A DNA stretch of 36,591 nt from Cellulomonas citrea (GTDB lineage: Bacteria; Actinomycetota; Actinomycetes; Actinomycetales; Cellulomonadaceae). Positions 1 to 8,541 of this stretch are shown one piece after another (the stretch's first letter is position 1; every line of letters starts with the position of its first letter). Position numbers and translations under genes: made by a program. The notes under the pieces were generated by a model. The model was not told where the DNA came from, did no database searches, and was given only the letters and a program-made list of their open reading frames with translations. The stretch lies in NCBI RefSeq assembly GCF_009829685.1, contig NZ_VWSD01000014.1, forward strand, positions 1 through 36,591, written 5' to 3'.

Positions 1-385
1 CGGCCCAGCCGCCGACGTCGACCCCGCGGACTTCGTCGCGGCCCCGCCCGCGGAGCCGGTGGCCGATCTGCTGGCGGCGCTGGGCGCCCTGCACCCCGAC
101 CTCGTCCTCAGCTACGGCCCGGAGGGCGGCTACGGCCACCCCGACCACGTGCGCACCCACGAGGTGTGCCGGGACGCCTGCGCGCAGGCCGGGGTGCCGT
201 TCGCCCAGGTGGTCGCCGAGCCGGGCCCGGGCGTCGAGTGGTTCGAGCTGGACGACCGTCTCGACCAGGTGGTCGCGGCGCTGCGGCAGCACGCCAGCCA
301 GCTCACGGTCGACGGCACCGACGTCGTGCACGCCGGCGGTCAGCGCGAGGCGATCCGCACCCGCGTGGGGCTGTCGCTGGTCTGA
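1..385 (+). CDS. PIG-L/LmbE-family deacetylase, C-terminal part (MshB/Mca-like)
   Basis: The gene runs in from the left edge (open frame from base 2) and ends at TGA 383-385, so only about the last 127 residues are seen. The stretch GGYGHPDHVRTHE carries the HPDH zinc-binding motif of the PIG-L family and closely resembles the motif in MshB, the actinobacterial GlcNAc-inositol deacetylase of mycothiol synthesis. Family members are zinc amidases that remove N-acetyl or similar groups from sugar conjugates. The N-terminal AHPDDE motif would lie outside the window. The tail after the motif is short and does not end like a typical MshB, so a related PIG-L deacetylase, or Mca (mycothiol S-conjugate amidase), is equally possible. 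Family assignment is firm; the exact substrate is not. Confidence 0.8.
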   Translation, partial: GPAADVDPADFVAAPPAEPVADLLAALGALHPDLVLSYGPEGGYGHPDHVRTHEVCRDACAQAGVPFAQVVAEPGPGVEWFELDDRLDQVVAALRQHASQLTVDGTDVVHAGGQREAIRTRVGLSLV

Positions 386-485
386 CGGGCGCGGCCCAGC
401 TGCCGTCCCGGGCATCACCCGGATCGGTCGCCGTCGCGCGGGCGGCGGCCTGCGCACGGCGACCCGCGCGGAGGGGCGACATGCG

Positions 486-514
486 GTGGACAGCCTTCGG
501 TGCCTCACTACGAT
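486..514 (+). promoter_or_regulatory. candidate sigma-A-type promoter for the oleate hydratase gene
   Basis: GTGGAC (486-491), a 17-base spacer and TACGAT (509-514) fit a TTGACN/TANNNT promoter with a weak -35 box. It lies 53 bases before the start codon at 568. A better -35-like TTGACG at 519-524 also exists but has only a poor -10 (near CTCAAT, 544-549). Base-pattern evidence only. Confidence 0.35.
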
Positions 515-567
515 GAAATTGACGGGGTGTAGGCCCCCCTCGGCTCAATGGCGAAGGCGGATCATCC

Positions 568-2343
568 ATGTATCGGTCCAACGGAAACTTCGAGGCATTT
601 GCTCGCCCCCGCAAGCCCGCTGGCGTCGAGGGGAGGCGCGCATTCTTCGTCGGTTCCGGGCTGGCTTCCCTCGCAGGTGCCGCATTCCTGGTCCGCGACG
701 CCCAGCTGCCCGGTGCTGCGATCACGATCTTCGAGGAGCTGGCGCTGCCCGGCGGCAGCATGGACGGCATCCTCGACGAGCACAAGGGTTTCATCATCCG
801 CGGCGGGCGCGAGATGGAGGCGCACTTCGAGACGCTGTGGGACCTGTTCCGCTCCATCCCGTCGCTGGACACGCCGCAGGCCTCCGTGCTGGACGAGATG
901 TACTGGCTGCACAAGTCCGACCCGTCGTCGAACCCGGTGCGCGCGGTGCGCAACCGCGGTCAGCAGATCGAGGAGATGTCCGGGCTGACCTTGTCTCCCA
1001 AGGCCGTGCAGGAGCTGCTCACGCTCGCCCTCGCCCGTGAGGAGGACCTCGACGACAAGCGCATCGACGAGTTCTTCACCGAGGACTTCTTCGCCTCGAA
1101 CTTCTGGTTGTACTGGGCCACGATGTTCGCCTTCGAACCGTGGGCGAGCGCCACCGAGATGCGCCGCTACCTGCTGCGTTTCGTGCACCACATCTCGACG
1201 CTGGCCGACCTGAGCTCGCTGCGCTTCACCCGCTACAACCAGTACGAGTCGCTCATCCGCCCGCTGGTCGCCTACCTCGAGGGCCACGGCGTCCGCTTCC
1301 AGTACGACACCGAGGTGACCGACGTCCTGGTCACGAGCACCGCCGGCACGAAGGTCGCGACCGCGATCGAGCTGGTCAGCGCCGGTGTCGCCGGCCGGAT
1401 CGACCTGGAACCGACGGACCTCGTCTTCGTCACCAACGGCTCGATCACCGAAAGCTCGACCTTCGGCGACAACGACACCCCGGCCCCCGTCGTCACCGAC
1501 CGCGGTGGGGCGTGGGCGTTGTGGAAGAAGCTCGCGGCCCGCGACGAGGCCTTCGGGCACCCGGAGAAGTTCTGCGAGAACATCCCCGAGGCGAACTGGA
1601 CGGTGTCGGCGACGGTCACCCTCACCGACGACAAGATCGTCCCCTTCATCGAACGGCTCACCGGCCGCGACCCCCGCTCGGGAAAGATCGTCACCGGCGG
1701 TCCGTGCAACTTCAAGGACTCCAGCTGGTTGTACGGGTTCACGATCAGCCGCCAGCCGCACTTCGCCGCTCAGGACGTGTCCAGCCAGGTCGTCGTGTGG
1801 GTCTACGGCCTGTTCTCGGACAAGCCCGGCGACTACATCGCCAAGCCGATCCGGGAGTGCGCCGGCTGGGAGCTGTGCGCCGAGTGGCTCTACCACCTCG
1901 GCGTCCCGGTCGACCAGATCGACGACCTGGCCCACCACTCGGCGCGCACCATCCCGTGCAACATGCCGTACATCACGTCGTACTTCATGCCACGGGCCGC
2001 GGGCGACCGCCCGCTCGTCGTCCCCGAGGGGTCGACGAACCTCGCCTTCATCGGCAACTTCGCCGAGACCGAGCGCGACACCGTCTTCACGACGGAGTAC
2101 TCGGTGCGCACCGCGATGGAGGCCGTGTACACGCTGCTCGACGTGGACCGCGGCGTCCCCGAGGTGTTCGCATCCTCCTTCGACGCCCGGGTGCTGCTCA
2201 GCTCGCTGTACTACCTCAACGACCGCAAGCCGCTGTCCGAGATCAAGCTCCCCTTCCGGACCCGGCTCGTCGAGAAGGCCGCGCTGGCCAAGATCAAGGG
2301 CACCTACCTCGAGCAGCTGCTGCAGGACGCCAAGCTCATGTGA
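568..2343 (+). CDS. ohyA: oleate hydratase (myosin-cross-reactive antigen family)
   Basis: A 591-residue FAD enzyme that adds water across the cis-9 double bond of oleate and other unsaturated fatty acids to give 10-hydroxy acids; the family is cytosolic or membrane-peripheral. The dinucleotide-binding site is VGSGLASLA at residues 28-36. The FAD loop RGGREME spans 78-84. E82 and Y201 fall at the same numbers as the catalytic pair described for Staphylococcus aureus OhyA, so the enzyme should be active. Length is normal for the family. The start at 568 has AAGGCGG at 554-560, seven bases upstream. In bacteria this activity detoxifies host or environmental unsaturated fatty acids. A patatin-like lipase follows on the same strand, which could supply free fatty acids, but 218 bases separate the two and no shared transcript can be shown. 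Confidence 0.95.
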   Translation: MYRSNGNFEAFARPRKPAGVEGRRAFFVGSGLASLAGAAFLVRDAQLPGAAITIFEELALPGGSMDGILDEHKGFIIRGGREMEAHFETLWDLFRSIPSLDTPQASVLDEMYWLHKSDPSSNPVRAVRNRGQQIEEMSGLTLSPKAVQELLTLALAREEDLDDKRIDEFFTEDFFASNFWLYWATMFAFEPWASATEMRRYLLRFVHHISTLADLSSLRFTRYNQYESLIRPLVAYLEGHGVRFQYDTEVTDVLVTSTAGTKVATAIELVSAGVAGRIDLEPTDLVFVTNGSITESSTFGDNDTPAPVVTDRGGAWALWKKLAARDEAFGHPEKFCENIPEANWTVSATVTLTDDKIVPFIERLTGRDPRSGKIVTGGPCNFKDSSWLYGFTISRQPHFAAQDVSSQVVVWVYGLFSDKPGDYIAKPIRECAGWELCAEWLYHLGVPVDQIDDLAHHSARTIPCNMPYITSYFMPRAAGDRPLVVPEGSTNLAFIGNFAETERDTVFTTEYSVRTAMEAVYTLLDVDRGVPEVFASSFDARVLLSSLYYLNDRKPLSEIKLPFRTRLVEKAALAKIKGTYLEQLLQDAKLM

Positions 2344-2442
2344 GCCTGCCGCGGACGCCGGCCCTCGACCGGACGAATCTCATTGCGCGCCGCGCCGTGC
2401 GCTGACTACCGTCACGGCACCCGTCGCAAGGAGGTGAGACCC

Positions 2443-2517
2443 GTGAACGCAGTGTCCACGAACGCAGCGTCCCCAGCGGGTGCTCCCCCGCGATCCACGA
2501 CCGCGCGACGGCGCTAG
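2443..2517 (+). CDS. possible 24-residue leader ORF before the patatin gene
   Basis: GTG 2443 is preceded by AAGGAGGTGAG (2428-2438), the strongest ribosome-binding site in this part of the window, at good spacing. The frame stops at TAG 2515-2517, 44 bases before the patatin start. The peptide opens with a tandem near-repeat (NAVST/NAASP, from the repeated DNA word AACGCAG-GTCC) and ends ARRR. It has no family I recognise. It could be a regulatory leader peptide, a translated spacer, or an older start region of the next gene now out of frame. The ribosome-binding site is the only real support. Confidence 0.35.
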   Translation: MNAVSTNAASPAGAPPRSTTARRR

Positions 2518-2561
2518 TCGCCCTCGGGAGCGCCCCACGCGTCCGACGAGAGGCACCTCCC

Positions 2562-3644
2562 ATGAGCACGACACCTTTCTCGGCTCCGAACCCGCCGACT
2601 CCGAACCCGTCCGGCGCCACCACCGGCCGCAGCGCCCCGCCTGACGGTGCGGGCCGCCGGGCCGACCACTCGCAGGTCGACGCCACGCACCGCTCCCTGG
2701 CTGCGGGCGAACGAGCGCTCGTGCTCGGCGGCGGCGGGTCGACGGGCAACGCCTGGCTGATCGGCGTCCTCGCCGGACTCCTCGAGGCCGGGTTGGACGT
2801 GACCGGCGCCGACCTGACCGTCGGGACCTCGGCCGGCTCGACGGCAGCGGCACAGCTCACCGGTGCGGGAGCGGCCGAGCTGCTGGCCGCCATCCTCGAC
2901 GCTCCCGCACAGCAACGGTCCGGGCCGGCAGGGCCCGATCCGAGGCGCAGCCCGGCCGGGCCGGCGGCCGCCACGTCCCGTCCGGCCGTCACCGACTCGG
3001 GCAGCAGCCCGAGCGGGCCGGTGACGGACCAGCTCGAGCGGACCGCCGCGCTCATCGCCGCCGCCGAGGACCCGGCCGACATGCGCCGACGCCTGGGCGC
3101 CGCCGCACTCGACCTCGAGGCGGCCTCGGACGGTTCCTACACGGCGCGGTGGCGGGCGACGGTCGCAGCGCGGCTGCCCGGCTGCGACTGGCCGCGCCGG
3201 ACCCTGCTCGTCACGGCGGTCGACGCCCGCACCGGCGCACCGGTGCTGCTCGACCGGGACAGCGGCGTCGACCTGGTGGACGCCGTGGCGGCCAGCTGCG
3301 CCAGCGGCCTGCCGTACCGGGTCGGGGACGTCCCGTACCTCGACGGCGGCTACCGGTCCGGCGCCGAGAACGCCGACCTGGCCGCGGGTCACGCGCGGGT
3401 GCTCGTGCTGTCGCCTCTCGGCGGCCGGACGCGGTACCCGCTGGGCTGGGGCCTCCACCTCGCCGCCCAGGTCGACCGACTGCGCGCCGACGGCAGCAGG
3501 GTCGAGACGCTCGTCCCGGACGCCAGCACCGAGCACCTGTTCGGCATCAACGCGATGAACCCGTCGCTGCGCGCACCCGCCGCCCAGGCCGGCCACGCCC
3601 AGGGCCTGGCCCTCGCCGAGCGCGTCGCCGAGCTCTGGCTCTGA
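2562..3644 (+). CDS. patatin-like phospholipase family protein
   Basis: A 360-residue serine acyl hydrolase of the patatin/RssA type. The oxyanion loop GGGGSTG is at residues 56-62, the nucleophile elbow GTSAGS at 88-93 (Ser90) and the catalytic Asp in the DGG motif at 261-263, giving the Ser-Asp dyad of the family. The first 45 residues are Pro/Ser/Thr-rich and probably disordered, with no signal peptide, so the protein is likely cytosolic or membrane-peripheral. Residues about 115-155 are a Pro/Ala/Ser-rich insertion between the nucleophile and the rest of the core. ATG 2562 has GAGAGG (2548-2553) eight bases upstream. The lipid substrate is unknown. It lies downstream of oleate hydratase on the same strand. 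Confidence 0.85.
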   Translation: MSTTPFSAPNPPTPNPSGATTGRSAPPDGAGRRADHSQVDATHRSLAAGERALVLGGGGSTGNAWLIGVLAGLLEAGLDVTGADLTVGTSAGSTAAAQLTGAGAAELLAAILDAPAQQRSGPAGPDPRRSPAGPAAATSRPAVTDSGSSPSGPVTDQLERTAALIAAAEDPADMRRRLGAAALDLEAASDGSYTARWRATVAARLPGCDWPRRTLLVTAVDARTGAPVLLDRDSGVDLVDAVAASCASGLPYRVGDVPYLDGGYRSGAENADLAAGHARVLVLSPLGGRTRYPLGWGLHLAAQVDRLRADGSRVETLVPDASTEHLFGINAMNPSLRAPAAQAGHAQGLALAERVAELWL

Positions 3645-3655
3645 CGCCCGCGGGA

Positions 3656-3693
3656 GCTGGCCTGCGACCGACCGCGACCGACGCCAGGCCAGC
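3656..3693 (+). terminator. hairpin after the patatin gene, probable terminator
   Basis: GCTGGCCT (3656-3663) and AGGCCAGC (3686-3693) are perfect inverted arms, extended inward by GCG/CGC with one bulged base. The hairpin begins 12 bases after the patatin stop codon. No T-run follows, as is common for terminators in high-GC actinobacteria. Confidence 0.4.
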
Positions 3694-3718
3694 CTCTCGT
3701 CGGGCCCTTCGTCGCAGG

Positions 3719-3850
3719 TCAGCCCCGGGGAGACGACGCGTCGTCGGGAGGGTCGGTGTACTCCACCGGCTTCCCGGTCTCGCGGGCGTGCCGGATCTCG
3801 CGTCGCGTCGACTCCCCGACGTACCCACCCGGGTTGACGACGACGGTTGC
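3719..3850 (-). pseudogene. C-terminal remnant of a small VNPGGYVGESTRREI-type protein
   Basis: On the minus strand about 44 codons read VVVNPGGYVGESTRREI, then a helix with GKPVEY, then TDPPDD and a stop. This is the typical C-terminal half of a family of small proteins with a nucleoside-deoxyribosyltransferase-like fold, in which a residue run close to VNPGGYIGESTRREI is the most conserved part. Homology stops at about 3850. Upstream the frame only continues as antisense of the MFS gene and its leader, with no plausible start, so the N-terminal half is gone. I read this as a decayed gene fragment left when the neighbouring DNA was rearranged. The rest of the 327-base gap (3645-3971) holds the patatin terminator and presumably the MFS promoter; I see no other gene. 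Confidence 0.55.
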
Positions 3851-3971
3851 CGGCCCCGGCCCGCCTGGCCTACCGTCGCACCCGAGGGAAAGACGTCGGG
3901 CCGCACAGCCGCCCGACGCGCACACGCCGCTCGTCGGAGCCGCCACTTCGTTCCGACGAAGGAGTGCGCTC

Positions 3972-5435
3972 ATGACCAACTCGCCCTCGACCCGGCTGGC
4001 CGCACTGGTGACGCCGCGGCTCCGGGACTCGTGGCTGGCCCTCACCGGCCTGTCCGCCGTCTTCTTGTTCGAGATGCTCGACAACTCGATCCTCAACGTC
4101 GCGCTGCCCACCATCGGTCGCGACCTGGGCGCCTCGACCACCCAGCTGCAGTGGGTGATGAACGCCTACGCCGTCGTGCTCGGCGGACTCATGCTCGCGC
4201 TCGGCGCGGTGGCGGACCGGTTCGGCCGGCGCACCGTCATGCTGGCCGGCCTGGCGCTGCTCGGTGCCGCGAGCCTGGCCACGGCGCTGGTCCGCACGGC
4301 CGACGAGCTCATCGCGGTCCGAGCCGTCATGGGGGTCGCCGCGGCGATGACCACCCCCGGCTCGCTCGCGCTGACCTTCCGGCTCTTCACCGACGACGGG
4401 CTGCGGGTGCGGGCCATGACGCTCGTCTCGACGGTCGGCCTCGTCGGCCTGGCCGTCGGACCCACCGCCGGCGGCCTCGCGCTCGCCGTCGCGCCGTGGC
4501 AGGTGCTGCTCCTCGTCAACGTGCCCGTGGCCGCCCTGGCGATGGTCGGCATCGGCCGGGGCATCCCCGCCGACCGGTCCGCCGACCTGCACGACGACCC
4601 GATCGACGTGGCCGGCGCCGTCCTCGGCACCGCGACCGTCGTGCTCGCGCTCGTCGCACCGACCCTGTTCGTCGAGTCCGGGGTCCGCTCACCAGCAGCG
4701 TGGGGTGCGACCGTCGGCGCCGTCGTCGCAGCCGCCGCGTTCGTGCGGCGCCAGCGCCGTGCGGTCCACCCGCTGCTGGACCTGCGGCTCGTCGCCCGGC
4801 CGCTGGTCAGCGCCGGGCTGGCCTACAAGGCAGCCTCGGGTGCGGCCGTCGCGGGGCTGGGCTACCTGGTGACGCTGCAGCTGCAGCTCGACTGGGGCTG
4901 GTCCCCCGCCCTCGCCGCGATCGGGATGGCGCCGCAGGTCCTCGTGCTGGTCGCCGGCGGCCCGCTCGTCACCTGGTTCACCGGCCAGGTCGGGCTCGAC
5001 CGCGCCGCCTCGTGGAGCGCGACCGCCGTCGTCGCAGGTCTGGCCGTCTACGCGTGCCTGGGCCGGTTCGGCTACCCGTGGGTCGCGCTCGCGCTCGTGC
5101 TGGAGGCCGCGGGGATGCGGGTGGTCGGCGTCGTGGCGGGGGTCAACGTGCTCAAGGGTCTGCCGCAGGACCGGACGTCGATCGGCTCGGCCCTGGTCGA
5201 CACCGCCTCGCAGGTCACCACCGCCGTCGCCGTCGCCGTGACCGGCACTGTCATGGCCGCCCTGGTCACCGGATCGATCACGGCCGGTCACTGGTCCGCC
5301 GCGCAGACCGGTCAGTTCCGGACGGCGGTCACCGTCGCGGGCCTCCTTTTGGCGCTCGGGTGCGCCGCCCTCGCGGTCTGGGCCCGTGCGCGGGCGCGGG
5401 GCGGCGACCGCACGCCGCTCGGCGTCTGCGAGTGA
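3972..5435 (+). CDS. MFS transporter, DHA2 (EmrB/QacA-like, 14-TM) drug exporter
   Basis: A 487-residue polytopic membrane protein. TM1 carries the DHA2 signature LDNSILNVALPTI; the loop after TM2 has the MFS motif A core DRFGRR; TM5 has the antiporter motif C (VGLAVGPTAGG). Length and hydrophobic pattern fit 14 membrane spans. Members use the proton gradient to expel drugs, dyes or small metabolites. The true start is ATG 3972, with GAAGGAG at 3958-3964; the frame stays open upstream but that part is not protein-like. No TetR or MarR regulator lies beside it. It converges on the fixX end of the next operon with 118 bases between stops. Substrate unknown. Confidence 0.9.
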   Translation: MTNSPSTRLAALVTPRLRDSWLALTGLSAVFLFEMLDNSILNVALPTIGRDLGASTTQLQWVMNAYAVVLGGLMLALGAVADRFGRRTVMLAGLALLGAASLATALVRTADELIAVRAVMGVAAAMTTPGSLALTFRLFTDDGLRVRAMTLVSTVGLVGLAVGPTAGGLALAVAPWQVLLLVNVPVAALAMVGIGRGIPADRSADLHDDPIDVAGAVLGTATVVLALVAPTLFVESGVRSPAAWGATVGAVVAAAAFVRRQRRAVHPLLDLRLVARPLVSAGLAYKAASGAAVAGLGYLVTLQLQLDWGWSPALAAIGMAPQVLVLVAGGPLVTWFTGQVGLDRAASWSATAVVAGLAVYACLGRFGYPWVALALVLEAAGMRVVGVVAGVNVLKGLPQDRTSIGSALVDTASQVTTAVAVAVTGTVMAALVTGSITAGHWSAAQTGQFRTAVTVAGLLLALGCAALAVWARARARGGDRTPLGVCE

Positions 5436-5553
5436 CTCCGCTGGTCCCGCACCCGGAGCACGCCGGTGAACAGCGCCGCCTTGCCACCCAAGCGGTGCAG
5501 CAGCGCTGGCCGCGCTCACCACCACCGCGCGACGGGAGACAGGACGGCTCGCC

Positions 5554-5880
5554 TCACCCGTACCGGTACTCGATGCCCATTGTCGGGCCCGGGTAGCGCC
5601 AGCTCGCGACCGCGCCGCCCTCGGCGACGATCCGGCACGTGCCGCACTCGAGGCAACCGGCGTAGTCGAACTGTGGCACGCCGTCCTCGTCCACCCGGTA
5701 CAGGCCGGCCGGGCACACCCGCGCGAGCCGCTCGACCGCGGCGCGGTCGGGGAGCTCGGCGAGCCGGATGTGCGGGTTCTCCTCGTCGACGGCGTACTTG
5801 TTGAGGATGAGGTACTCGTCGACGTTGACGCGCGGACGCGGCGCGCCCGCCGCCCCGTTCGTGGTGCTCTCCGGTGTCAC
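5554..5880 (-). CDS. fixX: FixX-type ferredoxin-like protein
   Basis: A 108-residue iron-sulfur protein. The core reads CPAGLY, then FDYAGCLECGTC, giving Cys56, Cys76, Cys79 and Cys82, the 4Fe-4S ligand set of FixX. With FixC it corresponds to the two halves of ETF:quinone oxidoreductase and passes electrons between the FixC flavin and the FixAB/quinone side. It is the last gene of the operon. Its GTG start (5880) overlaps the fixC stop in the four-base string GTGA, so the two are translationally coupled. The first 20 residues are a Pro/Ala-rich extension before the usual N-terminus. Confidence 0.9.
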   Translation of the reverse strand: MTPESTTNGAAGAPRPRVNVDEYLILNKYAVDEENPHIRLAELPDRAAVERLARVCPAGLYRVDEDGVPQFDYAGCLECGTCRIVAEGGAVASWRYPGPTMGIEYRYG

Positions 5881-7163
5881 AGCGCCCTCACTCCCTTGAC
5901 CAGGTCCTTCGCGAGGCCGAGGTAGCCCGCACGCCGGACGATCTGGCCGATCGCCTTCGACGGGCGGCGCATCGGTGTGCCGTCGACGACGAACAGCTCG
6001 CGCATCACGTCCCGGGCCAGCCCCGGGTAGTCGCGGAACATCCGCGGCGTGGACTCCATGAAGTGCGGGAAGCGCCGCAGCGTGCGCAGGTCCCGCAGCA
6101 CGAAGCTGTCCTCCAGCGCGGCCCGGTACCCGGCCAGGCCCGCGGCGGACGTGTCGCCAGCCGCCAGCGCGACTGCGGCGCTGCGCCCCGCCTGCTGGCC
6201 GGCCGCGAGCGCGAGGTCCATCCCGCGCACCGTGTAGCCGGCGTTGAGGCACATGAAGGCCGACTCCCCCGCGAGCAGCACGCCGTCGCCCACGAGCGGC
6301 GGCATCGCGTCGTAGCCGCCCTCGGCCACGAGGTGCCCCGAGTGCTCGACCACCTGACCGCCGCGCAGGATCGGCGCGACCGCCGGGTGGTGCGTGAAGT
6401 CGTCCAGCAGCTGGGTGACCACGTCGCCGGAGTCCATGAGGTCCGAGACGGTCGCGACGATGCCCACCGAGATCGTGTCGCGGTTGGTGTAGCAGAACCC
6501 GCCGCCCACCCGACCGTGCGTGGCGTCGCCGACGAACAGCCACGCCATGCCCTCGCCGTCGGGGCAGCCCGCGCGGTCGGAGATGACCTGCTCGGGCAGG
6601 GCGACGACCTGCTTGACCCCCACGGCCACCTGGTCGGGTCGCGGCCGGGCCGCGCCCACGGCGGCTGGCGCCAGCAGCGAGTTCACGCCGTCGCACAGCA
6701 GCACCACGTCGGCGGTGATCTCGTCGTCGCCGGCACGCACCCCGGTGACCCGTGAGCCGTCCGTGAGCAGGCTGTCCACGGCGATGCCGGTGATGTACTC
6801 GGCGCCGGCCGCCTCGGCCTGCTCGGCCAGCCACGGGTCGAACCGGGCCCGCAGCACGGACCACGACTCGTGGCGCTCGTCGCGCATCGTCTCGTCGGTG
6901 ACGTCGAGGGTGGTCGCCGAGTCGCCGGAGAGCATCGAGACGCGCTCGCGCACGATCCGACGCTCGAGCGGCGCGGACGCGGCGGCGTCCGGGAGCAGCG
7001 CCCGCAGCGCATGGGTGTACAGCCGTCCGCCGGACACGTTCTTCGCCCCCGCGAACGTGCCCCGCTCGACGACGAGGACGCTCTTGCCCGCCCGTGCGAG
7101 CTCGAGGGCGGCGGCAGGTCCAGCGCACCCCGATCCGACGACGATCGCGTCGAAGTCAGCCAC
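5877..7163 (-). CDS. fixC: FixC-type FAD-dependent oxidoreductase (ETF:quinone oxidoreductase-like)
   Basis: 428 residues. The N-terminal Rossmann motif is VGSGCAG, followed by ERGTFAGAKNVSGG, the flavin-binding region typical of FixC; a second FAD motif is GDGVLLAGESA. FixC is the flavoprotein half of an ETF:quinone oxidoreductase and works with FixX at the membrane face. The start is GTG 7163, supported by GGAAGGAGG just upstream; it overlaps the end of the preceding MFS gene by eight bases, so the two are co-translated. In this operon FixC probably handles electrons that FixAB exchanges with the CaiA-like reductase. Whether the complex bifurcates electrons, as Azotobacter FixABCX does, cannot be told from this gene. 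Confidence 0.9.
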   Translation of the reverse strand: MADFDAIVVGSGCAGPAAALELARAGKSVLVVERGTFAGAKNVSGGRLYTHALRALLPDAAASAPLERRIVRERVSMLSGDSATTLDVTDETMRDERHESWSVLRARFDPWLAEQAEAAGAEYITGIAVDSLLTDGSRVTGVRAGDDEITADVVLLCDGVNSLLAPAAVGAARPRPDQVAVGVKQVVALPEQVISDRAGCPDGEGMAWLFVGDATHGRVGGGFCYTNRDTISVGIVATVSDLMDSGDVVTQLLDDFTHHPAVAPILRGGQVVEHSGHLVAEGGYDAMPPLVGDGVLLAGESAFMCLNAGYTVRGMDLALAAGQQAGRSAAVALAAGDTSAAGLAGYRAALEDSFVLRDLRTLRRFPHFMESTPRMFRDYPGLARDVMRELFVVDGTPMRRPSKAIGQIVRRAGYLGLAKDLVKGVRAL

Positions 7164-8541
7164 GACGCCTCCTTCCGGTCCGTTGGCTCAGCGCCTGCCT
7201 GTCGACTTCTGGTCTGTGCAGGGAGCTCGCCTCGCCGAGCGTCAGCCCCCGCGTCTCGGGCGCCATCGCGACCGACAGCACGAGGCACACGACGAGCAGG
7301 CCGGCGCCGACGAGCATCGTCGGCCCGATCCCGTACGCGTCGAGGAACAGCGGCAGGCCGTACGTCGAGACGACGACGCCGATGCGGCTGATCGCGATGG
7401 CGACACCGACGGCCGTCGCGCGCACCTGCGTCGGGAACATCTCGTTGGGGTAGAGCCACTGGAGGATCCCCGGCCCGCCCGAGAAGAACGCGTAGACCGC
7501 GAACGCGACGACGATGACGGCGATGCTCGCGCCGGGCCAGATGCCCGGGATGAGAAGCCCGACCGCCATGAGCGCGAGCGACCCGATGAGCAGCGGCCGG
7601 CGTCCCATCGAGTTGAGCCAGAACATCGCCGGCACCGTGCCGACGAGGAAGAACAGGCTCACCGCGGCCTCGCCGAGCACCGACAGGCTGCCCGTGCCGA
7701 GCCCGAAGGCCGTCATGATCGACGGCCCGAACGTGTACATCGCGTACATCGGGACCACCTGGCACAGGATGAGCAGACCGAGGTAGACGGTCCGGCCGAG
7801 GTAGCCCTGCGCGAACACCGTGCGGAACCCCGCCGGCGCCGGCTGCTCGACGTCGAGCTCGACCTCGCCGCCGAACACCCGCGCCACGACCTCCCGCGCC
7901 TCGTCCGGCCGTCCGCGCTCAGCCAGCCAGCGCGCCGACTCAGGGATGTCGTGCCGCCCGATGAGCAGCCCGACGGCCGGCACGACGGCGCTGCCCAGCA
8001 TCCAGCGCCAGCCGCCGTCCACCGAGTACAGCGCGAACCCGACGCCCGCGGCCACCGTCGCGCCCAGGTACCACGCGGCCGAGACCGTGCCCATCGTGAT
8101 CGCCCGCTGTGCACGCGGGGAGAACTCCGCGATGAGCGACGTCGCGATCGGGTAGTCCGCCCCGATGAAGAACCCGAGCAGCAGGCGCAGCACGATGAGC
8201 TGCCACGCCGCGCCCACGAAGCACGCGGCGAGCGACGCGAGCGCGACGGCCGAGACGTCGAGGATGAACATCGTGCGGCGTCCGAGCGCGTCGGTGAGCC
8301 GGCCGCCCGCGAGCGAGCCGAAGAAGATGCCCGCCAGAGCCGCCGCACCCGTCGCCGCGGCCTGCGCGTCGCTCAGCCCGAGCGCGGGCGTGAGCTGGAC
8401 GAGCGCGACGCCGATGATCGACAGCACGTACCCGTCGAGGAAGGCCCCGCCGCTAGAGAAGAAGACGATCTTGCGCGCGAACCGGGTCATCCGCGCGTCG
8501 TCGATCAGCGGCCGCGGCTCGGGTGTGGCCACTACTTCCAT
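7156..8541 (-). CDS. MFS transporter, sugar-porter/metabolite:H+ symporter type
   Basis: 461 residues from ATG 8541. It has 12 predicted membrane spans, the motif DALGRR after TM2, and PESARWLAERGRPDEA in the central loop, a hallmark of the sugar-porter and aromatic-acid/metabolite symporter branches. The start overlaps the last codons of the MaoC gene (TAG 8534-8532), with GGGGA about eight bases upstream; a GTG at 8532 is an alternative. Lying inside the cai/fix-like operon, it most likely imports the pathway substrate or exports the reduced product. It replaces CaiT, the betaine/carnitine antiporter of the enterobacterial operon, from which it is unrelated. Confidence 0.88.
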   Translation of the reverse strand: MEVVATPEPRPLIDDARMTRFARKIVFFSSGGAFLDGYVLSIIGVALVQLTPALGLSDAQAAATGAAALAGIFFGSLAGGRLTDALGRRTMFILDVSAVALASLAACFVGAAWQLIVLRLLLGFFIGADYPIATSLIAEFSPRAQRAITMGTVSAAWYLGATVAAGVGFALYSVDGGWRWMLGSAVVPAVGLLIGRHDIPESARWLAERGRPDEAREVVARVFGGEVELDVEQPAPAGFRTVFAQGYLGRTVYLGLLILCQVVPMYAMYTFGPSIMTAFGLGTGSLSVLGEAAVSLFFLVGTVPAMFWLNSMGRRPLLIGSLALMAVGLLIPGIWPGASIAVIVVAFAVYAFFSGGPGILQWLYPNEMFPTQVRATAVGVAIAISRIGVVVSTYGLPLFLDAYGIGPTMLVGAGLLVVCLVLSVAMAPETRGLTLGEASSLHRPEVDRQALSQRTGRRRRG

